Shown here piece by piece: positions 34,914 to 41,661 of a stretch of DNA of 64,000 nucleotides. The translations under genes and the position numbers were made by a program. Under the pieces are notes generated by a model. It had not been told where the DNA came from. It saw nothing but the letters and a program-made list of their open reading frames with translations, and did not search any database. Origin of the DNA: Paraconexibacter sp040581415 (GTDB taxonomy: Bacteria; Actinomycetota; Thermoleophilia; Solirubrobacterales; Solirubrobacteraceae); the NCBI RefSeq assembly GCF_040581415.1, contig NZ_CP114014.1:3596001-3660000 (forward strand), in the 5' to 3' direction. Numbering within the stretch: position 1 is the stretch's first letter; each line of letters opens with the position of its first letter.

Positions 34914-35669
34914 ATGACCTCCTGGGAGGAGACCGACTCTCCGCACTTCGCCGCGCGGCACGACGAGGCCGACAGCGACGACGTCGTCGGTGTCCTCGAG
35001 CTGCTCGAAGGCACCCGGCGTCGCCTTGCGCGGCAGTTCCCGGTCGTGCCGGAGCTCGTCAACGTCGTGCTGCACGGGACCCGCGCGCAGCTGTACGCCG
35101 CGCAGCCGGAGCTCGCCGCGGTGGTCCGGCTGACGAACCCGGCAGCGCGCCGCTACGTCGTGGGCTGGCCCACCTCCGAGGGCATCCACCTCCTGGCCCC
35201 GCGCCATGTCGAGTCACGCGCGTCCAATGTGCCGGGGTCGCGAGAGATGGCGCTGCTGGCCCCCGCCGCGCTGTACGCGCAGGTCGTGGTCGGCGCCAAC
35301 AACCCCCAGCTGCCACCGCCGTTCCGGACGCGCTCCACGCGCCAGATGCTGCGCTGGGCCTGGCTCTGGGCGGGGGCCGGCCAGTACTTCGGCGGGCAGA
35401 CGGTGCACGCCCGTCCGGCGATCGCGCGTCGCCTGCGCGAGGGCGCCGAGCCGTCGTTCCCGCCGGCGGTCAAGGACGCCATGCTGCTCGGCGGCAGCGT
35501 CCTGGACCTGCTCGCGCAGGTCCGCGGCGAGGCGGCCGTCGTCGAGCTTGCGTGCCGGCTCCCCGACGGCCAGCCCGAGCGTGCCCTCGAGCAGGCGTTC
35601 GGCCAGGCACTCGTCAGCACGGGTGGCGACTGGCGCGCCCACCTGGCCCGCATCGCCGGTCAGCAGTAG
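34914..35669 (+). CDS. Gluzincin-like (peptidase MA-type) protein lacking HExxH, unknown
   Basis: 251 aa. The N-terminal pattern SPHFAARHDEADSDDVVGVLELLEGTRRRLARQF...PELVNVVLHGTRAQLYAAQPE resembles the prodomain-like start of peptidase-MA proteins. Where those carry an HExxH helix this one reads APAALYAQVVVGANNPQLPP, so zinc catalysis is not expected. No signal peptide. The gene ends in a dyad shared with the convergent zinc-ribbon gene. The relation is inferred from pattern only. Confidence 0.55.
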   Translation: MTSWEETDSPHFAARHDEADSDDVVGVLELLEGTRRRLARQFPVVPELVNVVLHGTRAQLYAAQPELAAVVRLTNPAARRYVVGWPTSEGIHLLAPRHVESRASNVPGSREMALLAPAALYAQVVVGANNPQLPPPFRTRSTRQMLRWAWLWAGAGQYFGGQTVHARPAIARRLREGAEPSFPPAVKDAMLLGGSVLDLLAQVRGEAAVVELACRLPDGQPERALEQAFGQALVSTGGDWRAHLARIAGQQ

Positions 35670-35691
35670 GCAACCGGCCCGGTCCTACTGG
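35665..35691. terminator. Bidirectional terminator between convergent genes
   Basis: CAGTAGG (35665-35671) pairs with CCTACTG (35685-35691), and inner ACCGG/CCGGT extends the stem. It overlaps both stop codons. Confidence 0.7.
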
Positions 35692-36218
35692 TTCAGGACC
35701 AGCACCAGGAAGAACACCAGCGGCACGATGATGGCGGCAAGCAGCAGCCAGGCGACGGCCCGGCCGGCCGGTGCCGACGGCGTCTCCTCCGCGGGCGCAT
35801 CGTCCTCGTCCGAATCGGCGGCAGCGGCAGCCACCGCAGCGGCAACGGTTCCCAGGACCTCGCGCGCCACGAGCGCGCCGCTCGCGGGGACCATGACGTC
35901 GCGCGGCCCCGCGGCGAGCATGTCGGGGACGTCGAACCCCTGGGTCCGCCGCAGCATCGAAGGCACGCCCTCGTCGAGCAGGAGCATCTGCATCATCTCG
36001 GCCTCGACCTGGTTGAACGCCGTGGCCACCCGTGTGAGGTCGCCGTCCAGATACTGCTTCTTGACCTTCCTGGCCCGTTCCTGCGCGGGCGACAGGCGGA
36101 CGTCGCCCTCGTCCAGGCCCGCGAACACGAGCGGCATACCGCACGAGGGGCAGAACCGCTCGCCGGCCGGCCCCGGGCGGCTGCACCCCGGGCAGACCAG
36201 CGGCGCCTCAGGAGTCAC
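35685..36218 (-). CDS. Zinc-ribbon, DUF2007-like, C-terminally anchored protein
   Basis: 177 aa from GTG overlapping the mec stop (GTGA). An N-terminal ribbon CPGCSRPGPAGERFCPSCG (about 9-27) is followed by a DUF2007-like domain (about 55-120: VATAFNQVEAEMMQMLLLDEG...GPRDVMVPASGALVAREVL), an acidic linker, and a membrane helix at the extreme C-terminus (about 155-175, VAWLLLAAIIVPLVFFLVLV). DUF2007 domains are thought to bind or sense ligands. Coupled to mec, hence possibly linked to cysteine or sulfur metabolism (inference). Confidence 0.7.
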   Translation of the reverse strand: MTPEAPLVCPGCSRPGPAGERFCPSCGMPLVFAGLDEGDVRLSPAQERARKVKKQYLDGDLTRVATAFNQVEAEMMQMLLLDEGVPSMLRRTQGFDVPDMLAAGPRDVMVPASGALVAREVLGTVAAAVAAAAADSDEDDAPAEETPSAPAGRAVAWLLLAAIIVPLVFFLVLVLNQ

Positions 36219-36616
36219 GACCCGCCGGTGACCTCGACCGGGACCTCGTCCACGTCGCCGCCTGCGCTGATCAGCCAGCTGCGGTAGGTGACCTCGCCCT
36301 TGGTGCCGACGATCAGCCACTCGACCCCCGGCCAGTTGCGGCCGAAGTTCACGTCGGTCTGCGACGGGATCGGGTCCGAGCGCGTGTGCGAGTGGTAGAT
36401 GACCATGTCCGCGCCGGCGTCGTCGATCTCCGTGTACGTGTCGCGGAGGACCTTCGGGTCGATCTCGAAGCGGAAGGGGCTCGGCGTGGCGTTCTCGAGG
36501 ACGAACACGCGGTCCACGGTCCCGTCCTTGACGGACAGCATCCCGCAGCACTCGTTCGGCGCCTCACGCAGCGCGTGGTCGATGACGGTCTGGAGCTGCG
36601 ACTGGTCGATCTTCAC
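36215..36616 (-). CDS. mec: JAMM/MPN+ metallopeptidase, Mec-type CysO-cysteine hydrolase
   Basis: 133 aa. The JAMM zinc site is intact: Glu in APNECCGML near 22, then YHSHTRSDPIPSQTD (HxHx7SxxD) near 74-87. In mycobacteria the homologue Mec releases cysteine from the CysO-cysteine adduct. cysM, cysO and the activating enzyme follow on the same strand, making that role very likely. Because CysO here ends GGR, it may also have to clip that residue. GTG start with a TAGGTT -10 box 7 nt upstream, so the mRNA is probably leaderless. Confidence 0.88.
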   Translation of the reverse strand: MKIDQSQLQTVIDHALREAPNECCGMLSVKDGTVDRVFVLENATPSPFRFEIDPKVLRDTYTEIDDAGADMVIYHSHTRSDPIPSQTDVNFGRNWPGVEWLIVGTKGEVTYRSWLISAGGDVDEVPVEVTGGS

Positions 36617-36629
36617 GCTCTTGAACCTA
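36617..36629 (-). promoter_or_regulatory. Leaderless -10 box of mec
   Basis: TAGGTT, 7 nt, then GTG. It indicates that mec and the DUF2007 gene form their own unit. Confidence 0.6.
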
Positions 36630-36683
36630 GCGCGAGCCCCGTGCGGGCCACCGTGTCAGGCACGGGGCCCAGGACTGCGGGTG

Positions 36684-36872
36684 CTACTCCGCGGACTTGC
36701 TCAGCGAGGCGCGCTCTTCGCGGTCGTCGTCGCCGCCGCCGCTGACGGCTTCCTTGAACTCGCGCATGCCCTTGCCGACGGAGCGGCCGACCTCGGGGAG
36801 CTTCTTGGGACCGAGCACGATCAGGGCGATCGCGAGGACGATGATCAGTTCCATGGGGCCGATGTTCGGCAT
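36684..36872 (-). CDS. tatA: Sec-independent protein translocase TatA
   Basis: 62 aa: an N-terminal membrane helix (PMELIIVLAIALIVLGPKKLP), hinge, amphipathic helix (EVGRSVGKGMREFKEAV) and charged tail, the standard TatA/E plan. AGAAGG about 10 nt before the ATG. tatB and tatC are not in the window. It lies inside the sulfur cluster between cysM and mec with a hairpin on its upstream side, so it probably has its own promoter. Confidence 0.93.
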   Translation of the reverse strand: MPNIGPMELIIVLAIALIVLGPKKLPEVGRSVGKGMREFKEAVSGGGDDDREERASLSKSAE

Positions 36873-36902
36873 TGCGTCACAACCTTCTGTTCGATTCGGG
36901 AA

Positions 36903-36925
36903 CGCGCCTACAGGTGGTAGGCGCG
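36903..36925 (-). terminator. Hairpin downstream of cysM
   Basis: CGCGCCTAC-5 nt-GTAGGCGCG, a perfect 9-bp stem, between the cysM stop and tatA start. There is only TT after it on the minus strand. Confidence 0.65.
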
Positions 36926-36969
36926 AGAGGCTTCTCCAGTGTTAACGCAAGTCGCGCCAAACTGGGTCA

Positions 36970-37944
36970 CTACCACCAGATGGTGGAGTCCAGGTTCTCG
37001 ACTTCCTCGACCGGCAGCGTGTAGACGCCGGAGCTGAGGTACTTCCAGCCGTCGTCGCACACGATGAAGACGATGTTGCCCTCGTCCATCTCGTTCGCCA
37101 TGCGCACGGCGATCGAGGCGATGGCGCCGCTGGAGACGCCGGCGAAGACGCCCTCCTCGTCGAGCAGCTTCCGCGTCCAGACGATGGCGTCGTGGTTCGT
37201 GACGAAGATCTTGCGGTCCAGGACGCTGAGGTCGATGATCGGCGGGATGAAGCCGTCGTCGAGGGAGCGCAGCCCCTGAACGGGCTCGCCCTGCATGGGC
37301 TCGGCGGCGACGATCTTGACGCGGTCGCCGAGCTCCTCCTTGAAGCGCCGGCCGTTGCCCATCAGCGTGCCACCGGTCCCCAGGCCCGCGACGAACGCGT
37401 CCACCTGGCCATCGAGCTCGTCGAGGATCTCGACCGCCGTGCCGTTGTAGTGCGCGAGCGGGTTCGCCGGGTTGCCGTACTGGTAGGGCATGTACAGCGT
37501 GGGGTCCGCCGCCGCGAGCTCCTGCGCCATCGCGACCGCGCCGTTGGAGCCCTGGTTGCCGGGCGAGTACACGATCTCGGCGCCGTACATCTTCAGCAGC
37601 TGCGTGCGCTCCTGCGTGACGTTGTCCGGCATGACGACCCGCAGCTTGTAGCCCTTGCGGCTGCAGATCATCGCGAGCGAGATGCCGGTGTTGCCGGAGG
37701 TCGGCTCGAGGATGACGGTCCCCGGACCGATCATGCCCTTCTCCTCGGCGTCCTCGATCAGCGCACGCGCGACGCGGTCCTTGACGGAGCCCGTCGGGTT
37801 GTGCGACTCGAGCTTGGCCCAGATCCGGACCCCGGGCTTCGGCGACAGGCGCTTGAGCTCGACGAGCGGGGTGTTACCGATCGCCTGCACGATGTCGCCG
37901 TAGCGACCACCGCAGGGACGGTTCTGGAGCGGGAGAGAACCCAT
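36970..37944 (-). CDS. cysM: Cysteine synthase CysM (thiocarboxylate-dependent type)
   Basis: 324-aa PLP enzyme. PLP lysine K55 in NPTGSVKDRVARAL, phosphate loop PTSGNTGISLAM and GLGTGGTLMGNGRRF are present. Given cysO, mec and the activating enzyme around it, it most likely uses O-phosphoserine and CysO-thiocarboxylate as does mycobacterial CysM, rather than O-acetylserine and sulfide. The C-terminus is extended as in that group (VYTLPVEEVENLDSTIWW). A TACACT -10 box 9 nt before the ATG lies in an element shared with the moeZ promoter. Confidence 0.9.
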   Translation of the reverse strand: MGSLPLQNRPCGGRYGDIVQAIGNTPLVELKRLSPKPGVRIWAKLESHNPTGSVKDRVARALIEDAEEKGMIGPGTVILEPTSGNTGISLAMICSRKGYKLRVVMPDNVTQERTQLLKMYGAEIVYSPGNQGSNGAVAMAQELAAADPTLYMPYQYGNPANPLAHYNGTAVEILDELDGQVDAFVAGLGTGGTLMGNGRRFKEELGDRVKIVAAEPMQGEPVQGLRSLDDGFIPPIIDLSVLDRKIFVTNHDAIVWTRKLLDEEGVFAGVSSGAIASIAVRMANEMDEGNIVFIVCDDGWKYLSSGVYTLPVEEVENLDSTIWW

Positions 37945-37961
37945 ACTTCACAAAGTGTAGC
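37944..37961 (-). promoter_or_regulatory. cysM promoter/operator element
   Basis: Minus strand reads GCTACACTTTGTGAAGTA. It contains the -10 box TACACT and an ACTT-TGTG-AAGT dyad, and differs at only two positions from the element ahead of moeZ. Confidence 0.75.
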
Positions 37962-37984
37962 CAGGGACCCTGCGAGCTACGCAT

Positions 37985-38035
37985 GGATCCGGTGAGGATC
38001 CGGTGAACGTGACGCCCCGACGGGGTCGGGGCGTC
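37985..38035. repeat. Tandem 11-mers and 11-bp-stem hairpin between cysO and cysM
   Basis: GGATCCGGTGA is repeated twice without a gap (37985-38006). Next comes GACGCCCCGAC-GGG-GTCGGGGCGTC (38011-38035), a perfect 11-bp stem with 3-nt loop, 16 bp past the cysO stop. It is probably the cysO terminator. Confidence 0.75.
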
Positions 38036-38051
38036 GAACGCGCGACGGCGC

Positions 38052-38327
38052 TCAGCGCCCGCCGGCCATGGCCGGCAGGATCGTCAGCGAGTCGCTGGCG
38101 CCGACCGTGGTCTGCAGCCCGTCGAGCACGCGGACGTCCTCGTCGTTGAGGTAGACGTTGACGTACTTGTTGAGGTCGCCGTCGTCCCCGAACAGCTGGC
38201 CCTCGGTCTCGGGGTGCTGGCTGGTCAGCGACCGCAGGACGGCCTCGATCGTGTCGCCCTCGGCCGTCACCTCACGCTCGCCGCCGACGGACGGGCGCAG
38301 GACGGGGGGAATGCGGATGGTGGCCAT
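38052..38327 (-). CDS. cysO: CysO-type ubiquitin-like sulfur carrier, C-terminus GGR
   Basis: 91-aa beta-grasp protein of the ThiS/MoaD/CysO family (IRIPPVLRPSVGGEREVTAE...DEDVRVLDGLQTTVGASDSL). Sulfur carriers must end in Gly-Gly, which is adenylated and thiocarboxylated; here the end is LPAMAGGR followed by TGA, one arginine beyond the diglycine. Maturation by the linked JAMM enzyme is the simplest reading. It has its own short transcription unit: terminator-like hairpins lie on both sides. Pathway role inferred from the cysM/mec/moeZ context. Confidence 0.88.
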   Translation of the reverse strand: MATIRIPPVLRPSVGGEREVTAEGDTIEAVLRSLTSQHPETEGQLFGDDGDLNKYVNVYLNDEDVRVLDGLQTTVGASDSLTILPAMAGGR

Positions 38328-38371
38328 GGTGGTTGCTGGTCCTCGGGAGGGTGGTTCGAGAGAGAAAGGAC

Positions 38372-38393
38372 GGCGGCGCCGGGCGGCGCCGCC
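38372..38393 (-). terminator. Terminator after moeZ
   Basis: GGCGGCGCC-4 nt-GGCGCCGCC, a 9-bp stem, followed on the minus strand by a pyrimidine-rich tail containing CCTTTCTCTC. Confidence 0.65.
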
Positions 38394-38399
38394 GGGAAA

Positions 38400-39581
38400 C
38401 TAACCGGCTGCGGCGCAGAACGCCTCGTAGTCCGGGAACACGCCCATCTCGTCGTCCGAGATCGACTCCGGGTCGCGTGAGCACACCGGGCACTCGGGGT
38501 CGCGGCGGACCTTGACCTCGTTGGTCGTCGCGTCCAGCGCGTCGTACATGAGCAGGCGGCCGATCAGCGGCGAGCCGGCGCCGATGATGAGCTTCACGAC
38601 CTCCGTGGCCTGCAGCAGGCCCATCGTGCCCGGGAGCACGCCGAGGACGCCGTTCGCACCGCAGGACGGCGCGAGCTCGGCCGGCGGCGGGACGCGGAAG
38701 AGGCAGCGGTAGCACGGGCCCTCGTACGGGGCGAAGATGCTGAGCTGGCCCTCGAAGCCGAGGATCGCCGCGCTGACGACCGGGATCTTCAGCCGCACGG
38801 ACGCGTCGTTGAGCAGGTAGCGCGTCGGGAAGTTGTCGACGCCGTCGACGATGATGTCGTAGCCGGCGATGATCTCCATGATGTTGGAGGCGTCCAGGCG
38901 GGTCTCGTACTTCTTGACCGTCACGTCCGGGTTCAGCGCGTTGATCGCCTGCTCCGCGGAGTCGACCTTCGGCAGGTCGACGGTGTCGGTGCGGTGGATG
39001 ACCTGGCGCTGCAGGTTGGAGACGTCGACCACATCGTCGTCGACGATGCCGAGCGTCCCGACGCCCGCCGCGGCCAGGTACAGCGCGGTCGGCGAGCCGA
39101 GGCCGCCGGCGCCGAGCAGCAGGACCTTGGCCTCGAGCAGCTTGCGCTGGCCCTCCTCGCCCACCTCGGGGAGCAGGAAGTGGCGGCTGTAGCGCTGGCG
39201 CTGCTCCGGCTTGAACGCGAACGGCACCTCGACCTCGTAGCCGCGGTCCTTCCACAGCGTGTAGCCGCCGGTCATGGAGTCGACGTGCTCGTAGCCCATG
39301 TCGCGGACCAGGGTGTTCGCGGCGAACGCGGACCGGTTGCCGGACGCGCAGTAGAGGATCACGCGCTGGTCGCGGTCGGGGGCGACCGACTCGATGCGGG
39401 ACTCGAGGAACCCGCGCGGGATGTGGGCGGCCCCGGGCAGCTTGCCGGCGGTGACCTCCTCGGTCTCGCGCACGTCGACCACGACGACGCCTTCGTGGAT
39501 CAGCTGGTTGACCTCGGACGGGTCGACCTCGCTGATACCGCTCTTGACCTGCTTGAGGAACTCTGCGCCGGACGGGCTCAC
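38400..39581 (-). CDS. moeZ: Rhodanese-ThiF/MoeB sulfur-carrier activating enzyme (inverted MoeZ)
   Basis: 393 aa that adenylates a sulfur carrier and transfers sulfur to it. The rhodanese domain comes first (about 15-112, active cysteine C78 in LYCASGNRS) and the E1-like ThiF/MoeB domain second (about 125-365, nucleotide loop LLGAGGLGSPTALYL, zinc pairs CYRC and CPVC). Mycobacterial MoeZ and eukaryotic Uba4 have the opposite order. With CysO next door it should make CysO-COSH. GTG start about 40 nt downstream of a TATATT -10 box in the element shared with cysM. Confidence 0.9.
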   Translation of the reverse strand: MSPSGAEFLKQVKSGISEVDPSEVNQLIHEGVVVVDVRETEEVTAGKLPGAAHIPRGFLESRIESVAPDRDQRVILYCASGNRSAFAANTLVRDMGYEHVDSMTGGYTLWKDRGYEVEVPFAFKPEQRQRYSRHFLLPEVGEEGQRKLLEAKVLLLGAGGLGSPTALYLAAAGVGTLGIVDDDVVDVSNLQRQVIHRTDTVDLPKVDSAEQAINALNPDVTVKKYETRLDASNIMEIIAGYDIIVDGVDNFPTRYLLNDASVRLKIPVVSAAILGFEGQLSIFAPYEGPCYRCLFRVPPPAELAPSCGANGVLGVLPGTMGLLQATEVVKLIIGAGSPLIGRLLMYDALDATTNEVKVRRDPECPVCSRDPESISDDEMGVFPDYEAFCAAAG

Positions 39582-39610
39582 TGGGGAATCACCTGAATCT
39601 TGCTCGGGTT

Positions 39611-39628
39611 TACTTCACAAAATATAGC
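39611..39628 (-). promoter_or_regulatory. moeZ promoter/operator element
   Basis: Minus strand reads GCTATATTTTGTGAAGTA, with -10 box TATATT. It is a near-identical partner of the cysM element at 37944-37961. Confidence 0.75.
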
Positions 39629-39645
39629 GACCTCGTGAGCGGGAA

Positions 39646-39708
39646 CGCAGAAGGCCCCCGGACAGCGCCTTCCCGTGGGTGGCGCCGGCCGGGGGCCGGG
39701 GTTCTGCG
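39646..39708. terminator. Long three-part hairpin between moeZ and the sensor kinase
   Basis: CGCAGAA/TTCTGCG outer arms, GGCCCCCGG/CCGGGGGCC middle arms and GCGCC/GGCGC inner arms make a long rod. It lies between divergent genes, where no terminator is needed unless a small RNA or antisense transcript is made. Confidence 0.5.
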
Positions 39709-39724
39709 CAATAGGTACGGCGGG

Positions 39725-39920
39725 TGAACTCAGGTGCGGTCCAGGCACTGATTCCGGAGGATTTCCCCGCCGCCGGGGTGGTGTGCGGCGGGGAGGTCCT
39801 CGTCTGCTACCTGGGTTATCGGGCAGGCCCATGGGGCCCCGCATGGGGTGAGGACCCCAAGTCCCCGGCCGCTGCGGGTCACGAACCGGCAGCCGCGCGC
39901 CGATAGGACCTGGAGAGCCC
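39725..39920 (+). ncRNA. Structured leader or small RNA ahead of the sensor kinase
   Basis: Between the rod-like hairpin and the kinase ATG is a second strong hairpin: GAGGA/TCCTC outer and CCCCGCCGC/GCGGCGGGG inner arms (39757-39801). Smaller pairings follow (GGCCC/GGGCC, GGGGT/ACCCC). A 60-codon frame from GTG 39724 overlaps it but resembles nothing. No known riboswitch class recognised. The whole gene-free gap is 39582-39920. Confidence 0.4.
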
Positions 39921-40925
39921 ATGCCCAGCCGCCGTCCCACCCTGACCACGCAGCTCCTCGCGATCAACACGCTGCTGATCGCGGCGACGGTGATCGCGAC
40001 CATCGCCGCCGCGAACCTCGACACGTCCTCGCCCTCGCAGCGCGGCCAGTACGGCGTCCTGGTGGCAGGCATCCTGGCGACCGTCCTCGCCAACGGCTTC
40101 TTCCTGCGCCGCCGGCTCGCGCCGCTGCAGGCGATCATCGAGACCATGGAGCACGTCGACCTCAGCGAGGGCGGCCTGCGCGCCAGCGGTCCCGCGGACA
40201 CCGAGGAGGTCGCCCGCCTCCACGCGGCGTTCAACCGCATGATGGACCGGCTCGAGCTCGAGCGGGCCGAAGCCGCGGACGCCGTCCTGCGCGCGCAGGA
40301 GGACGAGCGCGCCCGCCTCGCGCGGGACCTCCACGACGAGGTCAACCAGGCACTCACCGCCGTCCTGCTGCGCCTGCAGGCGACCACGCTCGCCGCGCCG
40401 CCCGAGCTCGCCGCCGAGCTGCACGAGACGCAGGCCGTCGCCACCCAGGCCATGGGCGAGCTGCGGCGCCTGGCCCACGAGCTGCGGCCGACCGCCCTCG
40501 ACGACCTCGGCCTGGCCGCCGCGCTGCGCTCCCAGGTCGACCAGTTCGGCGCCAAGTCGCAGATCGAGACGCGCCTGGTCATGAACGGCGACGTCGACGA
40601 CTTCCGCGAGGACGAGCAGCTCGTCGTCTACCGCGTCATCCAGGAGGCGCTGTCGAACGCGGCGCGGCACGCGCAGGCGCGGCACGTCACCGTGACCGTC
40701 CGGCGCCGGGGCGCCCGCGGCGTCGTGCAGATCTCGGACGACGGCCGCGGCATCGATCCGCAGGCGATCCGGGGGCACGGCCTGGCCGGGATGCGCGAGC
40801 GCGCACGCCAGGCCGGCGGCCGGCTCGACGTCCTCAGCACTCCGGGCGGCGGCACCACCATCGAGCTCGAGCTCGGGCGCACCGCGCCGAGCGCACCGCG
40901 ACAAGCACGGAGGGCCTGGGCGTGA
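39921..40925 (+). CDS. NarL-type sensor histidine kinase (HAMP-HisKA_3-HATPase)
   Basis: 334 aa: two membrane helices (about 12-31 and 45-64) with a very short (about 13-residue) outer loop, HAMP-like linker, HisKA_3 dimerisation domain with phospho-acceptor H138 in RLARDLHDEVNQAL, and ATPase domain (IQEALSNAARH, DDGRGID, GHGLAGMRERARQAGG). With no real sensor domain it probably senses within the membrane or through another protein. GGAG lies about 7 nt before the ATG. Paired with the response regulator 85 bp downstream. Confidence 0.92.
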   Translation: MPSRRPTLTTQLLAINTLLIAATVIATIAAANLDTSSPSQRGQYGVLVAGILATVLANGFFLRRRLAPLQAIIETMEHVDLSEGGLRASGPADTEEVARLHAAFNRMMDRLELERAEAADAVLRAQEDERARLARDLHDEVNQALTAVLLRLQATTLAAPPELAAELHETQAVATQAMGELRRLAHELRPTALDDLGLAAALRSQVDQFGAKSQIETRLVMNGDVDDFREDEQLVVYRVIQEALSNAARHAQARHVTVTVRRRGARGVVQISDDGRGIDPQAIRGHGLAGMRERARQAGGRLDVLSTPGGGTTIELELGRTAPSAPRQARRAWA

Positions 40926-40957
40926 AAACGCTCGCCCAGAGGGCTCGCATTTTCAGG

Positions 40958-40985
40958 GACGAACTCGCCCAGGGGCTCGTTCGTC
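40958..40985 (+). repeat. Imperfect palindrome between kinase and regulator genes
   Basis: GACGAAC-TC-GCCC-AG-GGGC-TC-GTTCGTC is near-symmetric over 28 bp. A related GCTCGCCC-AGA-GGGCTCGC lies 27 bp upstream (40930-40948). In the transcript these could tune expression of the two genes. Confidence 0.6.
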
Positions 40986-41010
40986 CGCCGTCAGAACACG
41001 GGGACTTCTC

Positions 41011-41643
41011 ATGAGGCTGATGATCGCCGACGACCACAGCATGGTCCGGGGAGGGCTCAAGCTGCTGCTGGACCGGCAACCCGATTTCGAGGTCGTCGCC
41101 GAGGCGGGTGACGGGGCCGAGGCGGTCGCCGTCGCGCTCGAGCACCGGCCGGACCTCTGCATCCTCGACGTCTCGATGCCGAAGCTGACCGGGCTGCAGG
41201 CCACGCGCGAGATCAAGCTGCAGATGCCCGACGTCGACGTGCTGATCCTCTCGATGCACGACGACGAGCGCTACCTGTTCGAGGCCCTCAAGGCCGGTGC
41301 AGGCGGCTACGTGCTGAAGACGGAGGCCGACCGGGCCCTGGTCGACGCGGTGCGCGCCGTCTCGCGCGGCGAGCCGTTCCTGACGAGCAGCGCCCAGCGC
41401 CGGCTCGTCCGCGACTGGATCGCCGATCCGACGTCGGGGCCGAGCGAGCCGCTGAGCCCGCGCGAGCAGGAGGTGCTGAAGCTGATCGCCGAGGCGCACA
41501 CCAACCGCGAGATCGGCGAGATCCTGCACCTGGCTGAGAAGACCGTCGAGTCCCACCGCGGCAACCTGCTGCGCAAGCTCGGGATGCGCGACCGGGTCGA
41601 GCTCGTGCGCTACGCGATCCGCCGGGGCCTCGTCGAGGCCTGA
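41011..41643 (+). CDS. NarL/FixJ-family response regulator
   Basis: 210 aa. Receiver domain with acidic pair DD at 7-8, phospho-acceptor D53 (LCILDVSMPKLTG) and K near 106; LuxR helix-turn-helix at about 148-205 (LSPREQEVLKLIAEAHTNRE...EKTVESHRGNLLRKLGM). GGGGA lies about 10 nt before the ATG. Cognate of the kinase. The SCO1 gene starts only 18 bp downstream, so copper or respiratory genes are plausible targets (inference). Confidence 0.93.
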   Translation: MRLMIADDHSMVRGGLKLLLDRQPDFEVVAEAGDGAEAVAVALEHRPDLCILDVSMPKLTGLQATREIKLQMPDVDVLILSMHDDERYLFEALKAGAGGYVLKTEADRALVDAVRAVSRGEPFLTSSAQRRLVRDWIADPTSGPSEPLSPREQEVLKLIAEAHTNREIGEILHLAEKTVESHRGNLLRKLGMRDRVELVRYAIRRGLVEA

Positions 41644-41661
41644 TCCTTACCCTGTAGGGCG

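Noticed and set aside
39757..39801. Moco or c-di-GMP riboswitch ahead of the sensor kinase
   Set aside because: The hairpins lack the conserved core bases I associate with those classes; kept only as an unclassified structured RNA.
39724..39906. 60-aa open frame before the kinase gene
   Set aside because: It coincides with strong RNA hairpins, has no convincing ribosome-binding site and resembles no protein.
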